In this document: positions 1 to 8,083 of the stretch, piece by piece
How the letters are laid out: each line of letters begins with the position of its first letter
Position numbering within the stretch: the stretch's first letter is position 1
Assembly (NCBI GenBank): GCA_003354055.1
Contig: PIVQ01000018.1
Span: 1 to 31,423, forward strand
Direction of reading: 5' to 3'
Length of the DNA stretch: 31,423 nt
Source: Desulfobacteraceae bacterium
Lineage (GTDB): Bacteria; Desulfobacterota; Desulfobacteria; Desulfobacterales; Desulfobacteraceae
Program-made: the position numbers and the translations under genes
Notes under the pieces: generated by a model
What the model saw: the letters and a program-made list of their open reading frames with translations, nothing else
Databases searched by the model: none
What the model was told of the DNA's origin: nothing

Positions 1-46
1 TACAGGGAGTTTCCATTGCTTGGGTCTTCTGAGTACGGGTTTCCAT
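1..46 (-). CDS. 5' end of a leftward gene, cut by window edge
   Basis: An ATG at 46-44 on the minus strand follows a strong Shine-Dalgarno (AGGAGG, complement of about 51-57) at normal spacing. It opens a frame reading METRTQKTQAMETP up to the window edge. Only about 15 codons are visible, so no function can be assigned. The quality of the ribosome site is the reason for calling it a gene. It is divergent from the histidine kinase at 420, and the two share the 47-419 interval as a promoter region. Confidence 0.55.
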   Translation of the reverse strand, partial: METRTQKTQAMETPC

Positions 47-419
47 GATTGCCTCCTTTGGGGGTATTGGTTTAAATATTGCCTTTCAGCATCTTATAAG
101 AGCAAAAAGGATACCAGGGTTTGGATTGCTGAGAAATAATAGAGAAACGCCTTATTTAAAGGGTGTTTGAGCGCCTTATAGATTATAAGGGGATATCTGG
201 AAATCAATGGCTTGTGGTGTTTTCCTACAATCTTATGAGCAAAATTCAATGGGATCGGGTGGAATCTCTTTGTTGGCGGTAGTGTTCGCGGCTGTTGAAT
301 TCTACGACAGTACATTTGTCTTTTACCACACTAAGGTTTTCTTGGACATAAGACCTGCGGGTGTGGTAAAAATTAATACTATTTCTTGTCATGTATCTTC
401 TATCCAAAAGGATGCTGCC
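47..419. promoter_or_regulatory. Divergent intergenic region with a CCTTATA dyad
   Basis: This 373-bp gap lies between the leftward gene tip and the rightward kinase. I see no credible coding frame using normal starts. It contains a perfect dyad, CCTTATA-gat-TATAAGG, at 174-190. Related CTTATAAG (about 93-100) and CGCCTTAT (about 149-156 and 172-179) sequences lie nearby. Such a cluster could be a regulator-binding site, but no promoter boxes could be fixed with confidence. Confidence 0.3.
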
Positions 420-1637
420 ATGGACATTCCAAAAAACGAAATGGATACCATCCTCAATGGTATCCGAGATTTTATCCTCATGATTTCCCCTGACCGGGAG
501 ATCCTGGTGGTTAATGATGCTTTTTTAAAACATATGAACTATTCCAGGGAGGACGTGATCGGACGCAAATGTTACGAGGTCTTCCAGCAGGTAACCCGGA
601 AAAGCAGCAACTGCCATATAAAATGTCCCCTGGATGAGGTGATCCGGAATCAGCGCCACTGTCAGACGGAGTTAACCCGGGTGGGGGCGGATGGCAAGAT
701 CCGATACACGGAGCTGACCATTTTTCCCGTCTGGGAGAAAAAGGGAAAGATCGCGAAGTTCATCGAGATCAGCCGGGATATCACCAAGCGAAAGCATGAT
801 GAAAAAGGGATTCAGGACCAGTTGGTAGAGTTGGTGGACCAACGGAGCCGTGAGCTGAAAGAGACCAATGAGAGGCTTCTTCATAAGGATAAAATGGCCT
901 CTTTAGGCAAACTTGCCTCATCCGTGGTCCATGAAATCAATAACCCGGTGGCAGGAATTCTCAACCTGACCATGCTCAGCAAGCGGATCCTGGCAGAGGA
1001 CGGTCTTCAAGAAGACGACGTGGCCTTATTCCAGCAGTATCTGGATCTAATGGAAACCGAAACCCGGCGGATCAGCAGGATCGTCAGTAATCTGCTGGTA
1101 TTCTCCCGGCAATCCAAAATCGAGGTGATCAAGTTTGATTTAAATGAGCTGATTAACCAGATCCTTATTCTCAATTCCAATCTTTTAAAAATCAACAGGG
1201 TTAGAATCATTGAAGAGCTGGAGCATAACCTTCCCCTGATCAGCGGATCTGAGGACCAGATCAAACAGGTGTGCATGAACCTGATCTCCAATGCCGTTGA
1301 AAGCATGTCGGCAATGCCGGAACGGCATCTGACGATTAAAACCTTTACCAAGCCCGGGGAGAAGGCAGTCGGCTTTGTGGTTGAGGATACAGGTGCCGGT
1401 ATCCCCCAGGAGACCATCCCCAAAATTTTCGAACCTTTTTTTACAACCAAGAAAAAGGGCAAAGGTGTCGGCCTTGGACTGTCTGTGGTCTATGGTATCA
1501 TCAAGGATCACGGCGGCACCTTGTATGTGGATTCGGAACCTGGAAAGGGTACCCGGTTTTCCATTACCCTGTACCAGGATGTGGATCCGAAAAAGAAGAT
1601 AGCCTCTTCCCTGACGACTCCTGAAACTAACGTTTAA
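420..1637 (+). CDS. PAS-domain sensor histidine kinase (soluble)
   Basis: A 405-residue orthodox sensor kinase, predicted cytoplasmic because no membrane segment is visible. ATG 420 was chosen because an AAGGA site lies 7 bases upstream and the PAS domain begins directly after it; an in-frame ATG at 207 would add 71 residues unlike any domain. A PAS domain (about residues 8-130) carries a Cys cluster (RKCYEVF, then NCHIKCP), a pattern common in PAS sensors of anaerobes. A coiled coil (about 130-165) leads to the HisKA H-box (VVHEINNP, phospho-acceptor H171). The HATPase domain has the N-box (NLISNAVES, N287), G1 (DTGAGIP, about 324) and G2 (GKGVGLGLS, about 346-354). By family it autophosphorylates and passes phosphate to a response regulator, but none is encoded nearby, so its target is unknown. 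It is convergent with the ABC genes, with only 17 bp between the stops. Confidence 0.9.
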   Translation: MDIPKNEMDTILNGIRDFILMISPDREILVVNDAFLKHMNYSREDVIGRKCYEVFQQVTRKSSNCHIKCPLDEVIRNQRHCQTELTRVGADGKIRYTELTIFPVWEKKGKIAKFIEISRDITKRKHDEKGIQDQLVELVDQRSRELKETNERLLHKDKMASLGKLASSVVHEINNPVAGILNLTMLSKRILAEDGLQEDDVALFQQYLDLMETETRRISRIVSNLLVFSRQSKIEVIKFDLNELINQILILNSNLLKINRVRIIEELEHNLPLISGSEDQIKQVCMNLISNAVESMSAMPERHLTIKTFTKPGEKAVGFVVEDTGAGIPQETIPKIFEPFFTTKKKGKGVGLGLSVVYGIIKDHGGTLYVDSEPGKGTRFSITLYQDVDPKKKIASSLTTPETNV

Positions 1638-1654
1638 AACAAAACTATCGGTCC

Positions 1655-3469
1655 TTATCCTATTTTTTCTTTCTTAAGCAGCATGGCATATTCACCGTTT
1701 TGGGCGGCAAGTTGCCCATGACTGCCCTGTTCCATAATTTTTCCCTGTTTGAGAACCAGAATCTGATCGCATTCTCTGACCGTGGACAACCTGTGGGCAA
1801 TGATGATGGACAGCCTGCCCTGCATCAGTTTGTTCATGGCATCATGGACCTGGATCTCGGACTGGGAGTCCATGTATGAGGTAGCCTCGTCAAAGATGAT
1901 CAGATCCGGGTCAAAGGCAAACGCCCTGGCAATACAGACCAATTGTTTTTCACCGGATGACAGGGGACGTCCCCCTTCGCTGAGCCGGGTGGAAAGTCCC
2001 TGGAATTTTTCAGATAAAAATCCGCAGTTGGCCTTGTCCAGTGCTGCCTCAAGTTCATTTCTCTCCGTTTTGATATCTCTGCCTGCCGGCGAGATATTCT
2101 CCTGAATCGTTCCTGAAAAAAGGATGGGATCCTGCATGACCAGGGCTGTATGATGCCGGATATCAATGATGTCCATTGTGTCGTGTCCTTTACCGTTGAT
2201 CATAATCCTGCCACTGTCCGGCCGGTAAAATCCCGTGATCAGATTGATGACGGAACTTTTTCCTGATCCGGTCTGGCCGACGATTCCAAGGGATTTTCCT
2301 TTTTCCAGGGAGAAACTTAAACTTTCCAGCACCGGGATATCCCGGATATAGGAGAAGTCGACATCTTTAAATTCAAGATGATCAATACGGTCAAGGCGGG
2401 TCCGGTGTTCCGATGTCCGTTGTTTTGCCTTTGGGGTCTGGAGAACCGTGATGATCCGCTCGGCTGAGGCCAGGGCATTCTGGAGAAGGTTGAATTTCTC
2501 GGATAATTCCCGCAGGGGTCTGAAAAATAATTTCATATAGGTAAGAAAGGCCACCAGCTGTCCCAGGGTGAGGCTCTGATCCGCCACGGAAAAACTGCCG
2601 GTCCAGATAATCACCGCAGTACACACTACCCCTAAAAACCCGATAAATGGCATGAACACGGCAAATATTTTGATCTGGGACATGGCTGCTTTGAAATGAT
2701 CCAGATTCAGACGTTCAAATTCTCTGATGAATCTTTCCCTGGCAGAGGTGGTCTGAATTATCTTGATACCGGTAATTCCTTCAGAAAACCGATGGTTGAT
2801 CTCTGCAATTTTTTGGCGGATGGTTCTGAATATCTGCCGCAGAATTTTTGAGAAACAGGCAATACTCAGGGCAATGATGGGGACAATCAGGGCCAAATAC
2901 AGGGCCAGACTGGCATTGATGGTAAAGAGCACCACAAAGATGCCGGTCATGAGGATGAGATCCTTGAAAATAAAAACCAGGATACTGGTGAACATTTCAT
3001 TCATGTTCTCAATATCTCCGGCTACCCTGGCCACAAGGCGGCCCGAGGCATTTTCATCGTAATAGGAAACCGGCAGGCCTGTCATATGGGAAAAGAGGAC
3101 ACATCTCAGGTTGAGGATGATTTTCTGGCCGCTGTATTCCATAAATATGGTCTGGCAGAAATCAATGATAAAACCGCCAATGATTACCCCGCCGAATAAG
3201 AGGCAAAAGTGTGTAAACCGGGTGATCTCAAGGCCTAAAATCCGGATGCCGGTCTGGCCTCCCACAGGCAGGATAAATCCGTCAATGGCCTTCTGGGCGA
3301 GCATGGGCAGTAATAGTTCAAAGCCTGTCACCAGGAATACAAGAAAGGTGGTCAGCCCCAGCATCCAGGCATAGGGGCGTACGTACGGGATCAGGGCTTT
3401 GACCAGGGTCATGGTGGCCAGGGTTACTTTTTTTTCCTCTGAGGAGGGAAAGACGCGGGTTTCAGACAT
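1655..3469 (-). CDS. ABC exporter half-transporter, catalytic-site subunit
   Basis: A 604-residue fused membrane domain plus nucleotide-binding domain of the MsbA/LmrA-type exporter class. Six hydrophobic segments occupy about the first 320 residues. The ATPase domain has Walker A GQTGSGKSS (about residue 400), a modified signature LSSGEKQ (about 503) and a canonical Walker B with catalytic Glu, IIFDEATSYMD (about 520), then the switch His in IIAHRLS. The start was set at ATG 3469 because GAGGAGGT lies just upstream; an in-frame ATG 39 bases earlier has no such site. It overlaps the upstream transporter gene by 8 bp (ATGTCTGA), implying translational coupling and a heterodimer. The substrate (lipid, peptide or drug) cannot be read from sequence. 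Confidence 0.92.
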   Translation of the reverse strand: MSETRVFPSSEEKKVTLATMTLVKALIPYVRPYAWMLGLTTFLVFLVTGFELLLPMLAQKAIDGFILPVGGQTGIRILGLEITRFTHFCLLFGGVIIGGFIIDFCQTIFMEYSGQKIILNLRCVLFSHMTGLPVSYYDENASGRLVARVAGDIENMNEMFTSILVFIFKDLILMTGIFVVLFTINASLALYLALIVPIIALSIACFSKILRQIFRTIRQKIAEINHRFSEGITGIKIIQTTSARERFIREFERLNLDHFKAAMSQIKIFAVFMPFIGFLGVVCTAVIIWTGSFSVADQSLTLGQLVAFLTYMKLFFRPLRELSEKFNLLQNALASAERIITVLQTPKAKQRTSEHRTRLDRIDHLEFKDVDFSYIRDIPVLESLSFSLEKGKSLGIVGQTGSGKSSVINLITGFYRPDSGRIMINGKGHDTMDIIDIRHHTALVMQDPILFSGTIQENISPAGRDIKTERNELEAALDKANCGFLSEKFQGLSTRLSEGGRPLSSGEKQLVCIARAFAFDPDLIIFDEATSYMDSQSEIQVHDAMNKLMQGRLSIIIAHRLSTVRECDQILVLKQGKIMEQGSHGQLAAQNGEYAMLLKKEKIG

Positions 3470-5189
3470 GGGGCACCTCCTCAAACTGCTGAACCCTGAA
3501 GGATTCACGGTAAAATTCGTTGGATTCCTTTAACTGTTCATGGTTGCCACGGGCAACGATCCTGCCCTTGTCCAAAATGTAAATTCTGTCACAGGCTGCC
3601 AGGGCGGATAACCTATGGGAGACCATGATCATGGTTGCATCCGGGTTCATTTTGTTGATTCGCAGGATCACGTATTGGGCAGTATGGGTATCCAGCTGGC
3701 TTACCGGGTCATCCAGAAGAATAACTGGTTTGGCTGTGATCAGGGTTCTGGCCAGGGCCACCCGCTGTTTCTGGCCGCCTGACAGGGTGACTCCCCGTTC
3801 ACCCACAATGGTTGCAAGACCGTCAGGCATGTCTCCAATGGTGGTTGACAGGTCGCAGAGGCGGATGACCTCTTCCACCTGTTGTTTGTCTACTCTCTGG
3901 CCCATGAGAATGTTTTCCTCAAGGGTGCCGGAAAAAAGAAAGGGTTCCTGGGGCATGAGTGCAATGTGCTGCCGAAGGAATTCCGGATCCAGATTTTTCA
4001 ATCCGTGGCCGTCCAGGACGACAGACCCTCTGTCCGGATCGTAGAGCCGGGGAATCAGCTGGAGCAGGCTGGTTTTACCGGATCCGGGTGGTCCTGTAAT
4101 TCCGATCCGCATGCCCGGGTCAATGTCCATGGAGATATCCGTCAGTACCGGGATGTTTTTGTCATAGGAAAAATGAACCCCATCAAGTTTGATCCGGCCG
4201 GATACGTTGTCCATTGTGTCCGGTATCGAAGGTGTCTCAATATCAGGGCGGGCATCCAGAAGGGTCTGGATCCGCTTTAGTGAGGCCATGCCCCGCTGGA
4301 ATAGATTGGTCATCCATCCGATGGCAATGATTGGCCAGGCCAGGATACCTAAGTATTGAAGAAAGGCCACCAACTCACCCGGCGTCAGGGTTTTGTTCAT
4401 GACCTGATAACCGCCGTAAAAGATAATGATCAGGGTGGAAATATTGAAGAAAAAGCCGAGCATGGGCCGGAGCAGGGCATTGACAAAGGCACGTTTCAGA
4501 TTTTTCTTAAAATAGGTTTTGGCAGCACCTTCGACCTTGTTCCGGATAATGGGCTCAAAGTTGAAGACCTTGATGACCCGGATACCGAAAAATCCTTCCC
4601 TGATCTGTTCCGTGAGGATTGAAAAGGCCTCCTGGGCAGTTCTGTGGAAAATGTGCATCTTTTTACCCAGAGTCTTGGTGGCCAGGACCAGAAACGGCAT
4701 GGGAATCAGGGTCAGGGCGGTCAGCTTGGGGTTGGTCCATATCATGATGGCAATGCAGGTGCCGCCCAGAAGTATGGTGTCCACCATTACAATGACGCCG
4801 AACCCGAATGCCATGCGCACATGGGCTATATCTGAGGTGGCATGGGTCATTATATCCCCGGTTTTGGTCTTGTCATAGTAGGCCATGTCCAGGGAGAGCA
4901 CATGGGCATACAGGTCATCCCGGATGCCCCGTTCAAGATCCCGGGCTGACCCCATGAGCATGATGCGCCAGCCGTAGCGCAGCAGGGCCATGAAAAGCCC
5001 TAAGCTGACAATGACAAGGCATTGAATCATGAGTACCTGACGATTTAGATCCGAGGCTGCCAGGGTATCCACGGCGTGTTTGATAATCTGGGGGACCACA
5101 AGCTGTGCCAGGTCCACCAGGATCATACACAAAATACCAAGCACTATTTTTCTATAGTTTTTTTTGAAGTAGGGAAGGATGAGTTTCAC
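3462..5189 (-). CDS. ABC exporter half-transporter, degenerate-site subunit
   Basis: A 575-residue exporter subunit, first gene of the two-gene transporter operon. GTG 5189 was chosen because AGGAG lies 7 bases upstream and the membrane domain starts within a few residues; an in-frame ATG further upstream (5234) lacks a ribosome site. Membrane segments cover about residues 1-300. Walker A is GPPGSGKTS (K372) and the signature LSGGQKQRVALAR is canonical. Walker B reads VILLDDPVSQLD, so Asp replaces the catalytic Glu. In heterodimeric exporters such as TM287/288, BmrCD and TAP, this substitution marks the non-hydrolysing site. The partner's LSSGE signature would line the same site, so both changes fall in one ATP pocket. 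The product probably sits in the inner membrane. Confidence 0.92.
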   Translation of the reverse strand: MKLILPYFKKNYRKIVLGILCMILVDLAQLVVPQIIKHAVDTLAASDLNRQVLMIQCLVIVSLGLFMALLRYGWRIMLMGSARDLERGIRDDLYAHVLSLDMAYYDKTKTGDIMTHATSDIAHVRMAFGFGVIVMVDTILLGGTCIAIMIWTNPKLTALTLIPMPFLVLATKTLGKKMHIFHRTAQEAFSILTEQIREGFFGIRVIKVFNFEPIIRNKVEGAAKTYFKKNLKRAFVNALLRPMLGFFFNISTLIIIFYGGYQVMNKTLTPGELVAFLQYLGILAWPIIAIGWMTNLFQRGMASLKRIQTLLDARPDIETPSIPDTMDNVSGRIKLDGVHFSYDKNIPVLTDISMDIDPGMRIGITGPPGSGKTSLLQLIPRLYDPDRGSVVLDGHGLKNLDPEFLRQHIALMPQEPFLFSGTLEENILMGQRVDKQQVEEVIRLCDLSTTIGDMPDGLATIVGERGVTLSGGQKQRVALARTLITAKPVILLDDPVSQLDTHTAQYVILRINKMNPDATMIMVSHRLSALAACDRIYILDKGRIVARGNHEQLKESNEFYRESFRVQQFEEVPHV

Positions 5190-5287
5190 ACACCAGCTCC
5201 TGAAGATGCAACGATGATTAATGAAAACATTCAATACCGCTCAAGATAAAACATTGTTCAGGGAATTTCAATGGAAGGAAGGAATAT

Positions 5288-5330
5288 AAAAAAACAGCTC
5301 CGGTCAGGGACTTGCCTGACCGGAGCTGTT
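5288..5330 (-). terminator. Rho-independent terminator after the lipoprotein gene
   Basis: A perfect 16-bp stem (5293-5308 pairing with 5315-5330) encloses a 6-base loop. Read on the minus strand, the hairpin is followed by seven T residues (complement of 5288-5294). It ends the transcript of the lipoprotein gene 42 bp upstream and insulates the ABC operon downstream. Confidence 0.9.
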
Positions 5331-5371
5331 GAATTGAAAACCGCGGTGAAACCCTGGTGTGGAATTTCGGG

Positions 5372-5629
5372 TTACTCTTCTTTTGGAGGTGTGGTTCCTG
5401 CCTTAAACTCATCTTTGTCTATCTTGGTAACTTCGGAATTCTGAAGCGTGATCTCGCTTCCGGTTGCTTCGTCAGTAAAAAGAACGGCCCCTTCTCTTTT
5501 GGATTCAATGTCTTTTGTATAATAGGTTTTATCCGATGACGGTTCCGTGATCTTGTAATAACTGCCGCACGAGACCAGAACCATTGTCATTAAAATCAAT
5601 ACAAAGGTTTTCAACACAAGCTTCTTCAT
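5372..5629 (-). CDS. YgdI/YgdR-type (DUF903) small lipoprotein
   Basis: An 85-residue exported lipoprotein. The N-terminus is a classic lipoprotein signal (MKKLVLK, hydrophobic stretch, lipobox LVSC with acylated Cys at about 21). The mature part, with YYKITEPSSDKTYYTKDI and later EITLQNSEVTKI, matches the small SH3-like fold of the DUF903 family (E. coli YgdI/YgdR), whose function is not established. AAGGAG lies just upstream of the ATG. It stands alone: the next gene upstream is over 330 bp away, and a strong terminator follows. Lack of Asp at position +2 after the lipobox Cys (Gly-Ser) favours outer-membrane sorting, by the E. coli rule. Confidence 0.85.
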   Translation of the reverse strand: MKKLVLKTFVLILMTMVLVSCGSYYKITEPSSDKTYYTKDIESKREGAVLFTDEATGSEITLQNSEVTKIDKDEFKAGTTPPKEE

Positions 5630-5639
5630 GGGAACTCTC

Positions 5640-5824
5640 CTTTTCTAATTTGTGACGACTCATTGTTCCACTGATCCATTGATATTGCGTTTAGCCGCTC
5701 AATTAACCGGGACGGGATAAATGGTGTCCCGGAGGATAGTGATTAGTTGCTGATTGAAATAAGATACCCCATGAGCTATGACTTGTAAAGAAGACATATC
5801 AAAAAGAAGACACATCCAAAAGCC
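5640..5824. other. Leader/promoter interval with a 7-bp stem hairpin
   Basis: This stretch upstream of the lipoprotein gene contains no credible gene. An inverted repeat CCGGGAC (5707-5713) / GTCCCGG (5726-5732) with a 12-base loop lies about 80-100 bp before the lipoprotein ATG. It could be a leader structure or an operator. No U-tract follows on either strand, so I do not call it a terminator. Confidence 0.25.
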
Positions 5825-5970
5825 TTAGGAATCGTTACAAAATAACTTGATCTAAATACCCTGAAGGGCAGAAGCTTGTTTCCAAAACCCCTTAAATGGG
5901 TATTTTTACAAAAGACCCCAACTGGGTATTTTGAAAACAAAAGATCAAGTAATTTTGGAGCCGATCCTTA
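5825..5970 (+). repeat. Palindromic MITE-like element, copy 1 (146 bp)
   Basis: The left end begins TTAGGAATCGTTACAAAATA and the right end, read inward, begins TAAGGATCGGCTCCAAAATT. The outer 28 bases of the two ends agree at 21 positions. An inner pair of arms (GTTTCCAAAACCCC and the complement of GGGTATTTTGAAAAC) extends the palindrome almost to the centre. Compared with copy 3 it has a 19-bp insertion near the left arm (accctgaagggcagaagct) and is otherwise nearly identical. There is no ORF inside. It is bounded by TTA on both sides, possibly a 3-bp target duplication. Its last three bases form the stop codon of the flavoprotein gene. Confidence 0.9.
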
Positions 5971-6651
5971 GATGGTATCGGACTCAACGATGGCGTCTTC
6001 GGGGCAGGCCAGGATACAGCTGCCGCATTCATCGCACCGCTCCTTGATGATCGTGTAGGGAGAGCCAGGGGTAACGGCTTTAAAGGTGCAGGTCTCAGTG
6101 CAGATGCCGCATTCCGTGCAGTTATCCGTGATCTTTACCCCGGAGGCATTAAAGGGTGTCTCTCCGAATGAAAAGCGGGTGCGGTAAAGCTTGTGATCCC
6201 GGTGGGCCATCTCAAAATCATAGTCGAATACTTCCCCACGGCCTTTGTGCAGACAGAATACCCGCATGGCCGGATATTTGGATATGTCGTGAAGGGCAAA
6301 TTTCAGGCCTTCGTTGCCGGCGTCTGCCTTCTCTTTTACCGTCTGTATCGTAAGCTCCCTTACATCCCCCGTGATGCGCAGGGTAAAACCCGGCGGAAAA
6401 AAGGGCATGCCGTTTTCATCTTTCCCGGTTTTACGGCTTGAGGGGTACATGCCGCAGACAGACAATTTCCGGCTTTGGGTCAGTTGCCGGTAAAAGGGTT
6501 TGACTTTAGTTGTTGAAAAGTAAAACCCATCTTCATCACAGGCCAGGAAATGGGCAATCCTGGAGTGCATCTCCGGTGGCTCAGTGTCCAGGGTGGTGAA
6601 GGTCATGCATCCGATTTTTTCTATGGCCTCGAATATTTGATCTATATTCAT
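5968..6651 (-). CDS. PNPOx-like flavin protein fused to a 2[4Fe-4S] ferredoxin
   Basis: A 227-residue fusion. Residues about 1-135 resemble the pyridoxamine-phosphate-oxidase-like split-barrel flavin-binding family (FYFSTTKVKPFYRQL, then SRKLSVCGMYPS). Residues about 170-225 form a bacterial ferredoxin domain with CTECGICTETC and CDECGSCILACPEDAI; the fourth ligand of the first motif is followed by Thr instead of the usual Pro. By family it probably moves electrons between flavin and Fe-S clusters in the cytoplasm of an anaerobe; the substrate is unknown. GGCGG lies about 5 bases before the ATG. It follows the AraC gene by 95 bp and is the last gene of the cysteine-synthase operon or its own unit. 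The TAA stop coincides with the border of repeat copy 1. Confidence 0.85.
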   Translation of the reverse strand: MNIDQIFEAIEKIGCMTFTTLDTEPPEMHSRIAHFLACDEDGFYFSTTKVKPFYRQLTQSRKLSVCGMYPSSRKTGKDENGMPFFPPGFTLRITGDVRELTIQTVKEKADAGNEGLKFALHDISKYPAMRVFCLHKGRGEVFDYDFEMAHRDHKLYRTRFSFGETPFNASGVKITDNCTECGICTETCTFKAVTPGSPYTIIKERCDECGSCILACPEDAIVESDTI

Positions 6652-6746
6652 TTTTACCGCCTTTTTGTTAAGAGTCTTATCCTAAGTTGACACAAATTAT
6701 AAATGATTTGCCTTTTGCCTTCAATGTCAGAATGGCTAAAGAATTA

Positions 6747-7604
6747 TCATTTTGAATTCAGGCGGCGGAATTCTTTGGGCGTAGTCTTTGTCATGGCTTT
6801 GAAAAAACGGATGAAATTGCCCGGTTCCGAGAAGTCGAAATCATAACCGATTTCAGCAATGGTTTTATTGGAGTATAGCAGTTCTTTTTTGATTTCAGCC
6901 ACCAGTCTTTCCTTGATGACCATTGAGCAGGATTTCCCAAAACAGGTATTCATTGTCTTGTTCAGGTGGGAGCGGCTGACAGTGAGCATATCTGCATATT
7001 CCGAGACCTTCTGTTTAGTTCGTATGTGCTGCTCCAGAAGCTTTCGAAATTCCAAGGCCAGTCCGCCCTGGAAAAGTTCGTCGTTCAGGTTGAACTGATT
7101 CTCGTATATCCGGTTGATCCGGATGAGCAGATAATAGAGAATGGATCGCAGCAGGTGATGGCTGTCCTTACGAAGTCCTTTAATTTCCACCCGGATTTCT
7201 TTTAGTTTGGTGAGCATCTCGGCAAAGGTCTGCGCGTCCGTTCGGATAAATGACGGCGTGGAGGTGTTGTAAAAATAGTGAAACCTGCAGAGGAACAGAG
7301 CATCATTAAAAAAGGTGGAGATAAACTCTTCCTCAAAAATCAGATAATATCCATCAACTTTTTCTTTTATCTCAGTCCACTGCCGCCAGCGATTTTGGGG
7401 CAGCAGCAGCAGGGTGCCGGGCTTAAAAGAAATTGTTTCATCATCCAGCCGGAATGTCCCCTGGCCTTGAGTGATAAAGAAAATCTCATGAAAGGAGACA
7501 TAAAAGGGCCGGTCATCTGTGATGAATAGGGGATTCTCGGAAATGATGCCGCAGTCAATGGACAGATCTTTTCCGTATTTGTTTTTTTTGAACTTGAGTT
7601 TCAT
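6747..7604 (-). CDS. AraC-family transcriptional regulator (cupin type)
   Basis: A 285-residue regulator. The N-terminal half is a cupin-like sensor (about residues 25-95: FFITQGQGTFRLDDE, then FKPGTLLLLPQNRW). The C-terminal AraC DNA-binding domain (about 185-283) has two helix-turn-helix units, SEYADMLTVSRSHLNK and IAEIGYDFDFSEPGNFIRFF, ending TPKEFRRLNSK. It lies 23 bp after the NifX-like gene and 95 bp before the flavoprotein gene, so it may control this operon. The ligand cannot be predicted. The ribosome site is weak (AGGAAA about 15 bases upstream), which suggests translation coupled to the preceding gene. Confidence 0.88.
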   Translation of the reverse strand: MKLKFKKNKYGKDLSIDCGIISENPLFITDDRPFYVSFHEIFFITQGQGTFRLDDETISFKPGTLLLLPQNRWRQWTEIKEKVDGYYLIFEEEFISTFFNDALFLCRFHYFYNTSTPSFIRTDAQTFAEMLTKLKEIRVEIKGLRKDSHHLLRSILYYLLIRINRIYENQFNLNDELFQGGLALEFRKLLEQHIRTKQKVSEYADMLTVSRSHLNKTMNTCFGKSCSMVIKERLVAEIKKELLYSNKTIAEIGYDFDFSEPGNFIRFFKAMTKTTPKEFRRLNSK

Positions 7605-7627
7605 CGGCCAGTAGTCTTTTTCCTAAT

Positions 7628-8044
7628 TTATATGACGGGTTTCAATACGGATGAATGATCAGACACATGATCGTGGCCGCAGCCGCCTGCATGACCGCCG
7701 CAGGTATGGGCCATGGTCATTTCCATAAGGGTGCCGGTTTGAAATAATTCAATGTTTTCCTTAATATCTCCCTGGCCGGCTTTGTATACCTTGATACCCT
7801 TATTGTTCAGTCCCCGTATGGCGCCGCCGCCGATGCCGCCCACGATAATGGCGTCCATCATTTTGCCGTCCAGGGCTTTCATGGGGTTGCACTGACCGTG
7901 GACATGGCCGAGATCCTGGTTGTTGATGGTAAAAACTTCCTTATTTTCAGTGTCAAAAACAACAAAAAAAGGGGCTGATCCGAAATGTCCGAAAATAATA
8001 CTTTCAAGGCCATTGTCTGTTTTAACGGGAAAACATAGTTTCAT
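7628..8044 (-). CDS. NifX/NifB-type Fe-Mo cofactor domain protein
   Basis: A 138-residue stand-alone member of the dinitrogenase iron-molybdenum cofactor family (PF02579-like). Typical features are the opening MKLCFPV, FGHFGSAPFFVVFD (about 18-31), and the glycine turn IIVGGIGGGAIRGL (about 66-79). A His/Cys-rich tail (HTCGGHAGGCGHDH, about 113-126) could bind metal. Stand-alone members are widespread in anaerobes that do not fix nitrogen and are thought to bind or carry metal clusters, so nitrogen fixation should not be inferred; no nif genes are present. AAAGGAA precedes the ATG. It sits 39 bp after the EamA gene and 23 bp before the AraC gene. Confidence 0.88.
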   Translation of the reverse strand: MKLCFPVKTDNGLESIIFGHFGSAPFFVVFDTENKEVFTINNQDLGHVHGQCNPMKALDGKMMDAIIVGGIGGGAIRGLNNKGIKVYKAGQGDIKENIELFQTGTLMEMTMAHTCGGHAGGCGHDHVSDHSSVLKPVI

Positions 8045-8083
8045 ATTAATTATTCCTTTGATTTATCTTGTTTCTTTGCGTTA

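Noticed and set aside
94..315. Leftward 73-codon frame antisense to the region upstream of the PAS kinase
   Set aside because: No ribosome site, no domain-like sequence, and it overlaps the promoter region; the better-supported leftward start is at 46.
207..419. N-terminal extension of the PAS kinase from ATG 207
   Set aside because: It has no Shine-Dalgarno and the added 71 residues resemble translated non-coding DNA; ATG 420 has an AAGGA site and sits right before the PAS domain.
7628..8044. Evidence for nitrogen fixation from the NifX-like gene
   Set aside because: Stand-alone PF02579-type proteins are common in non-diazotrophs, and no nifHDK/ENB genes are present.
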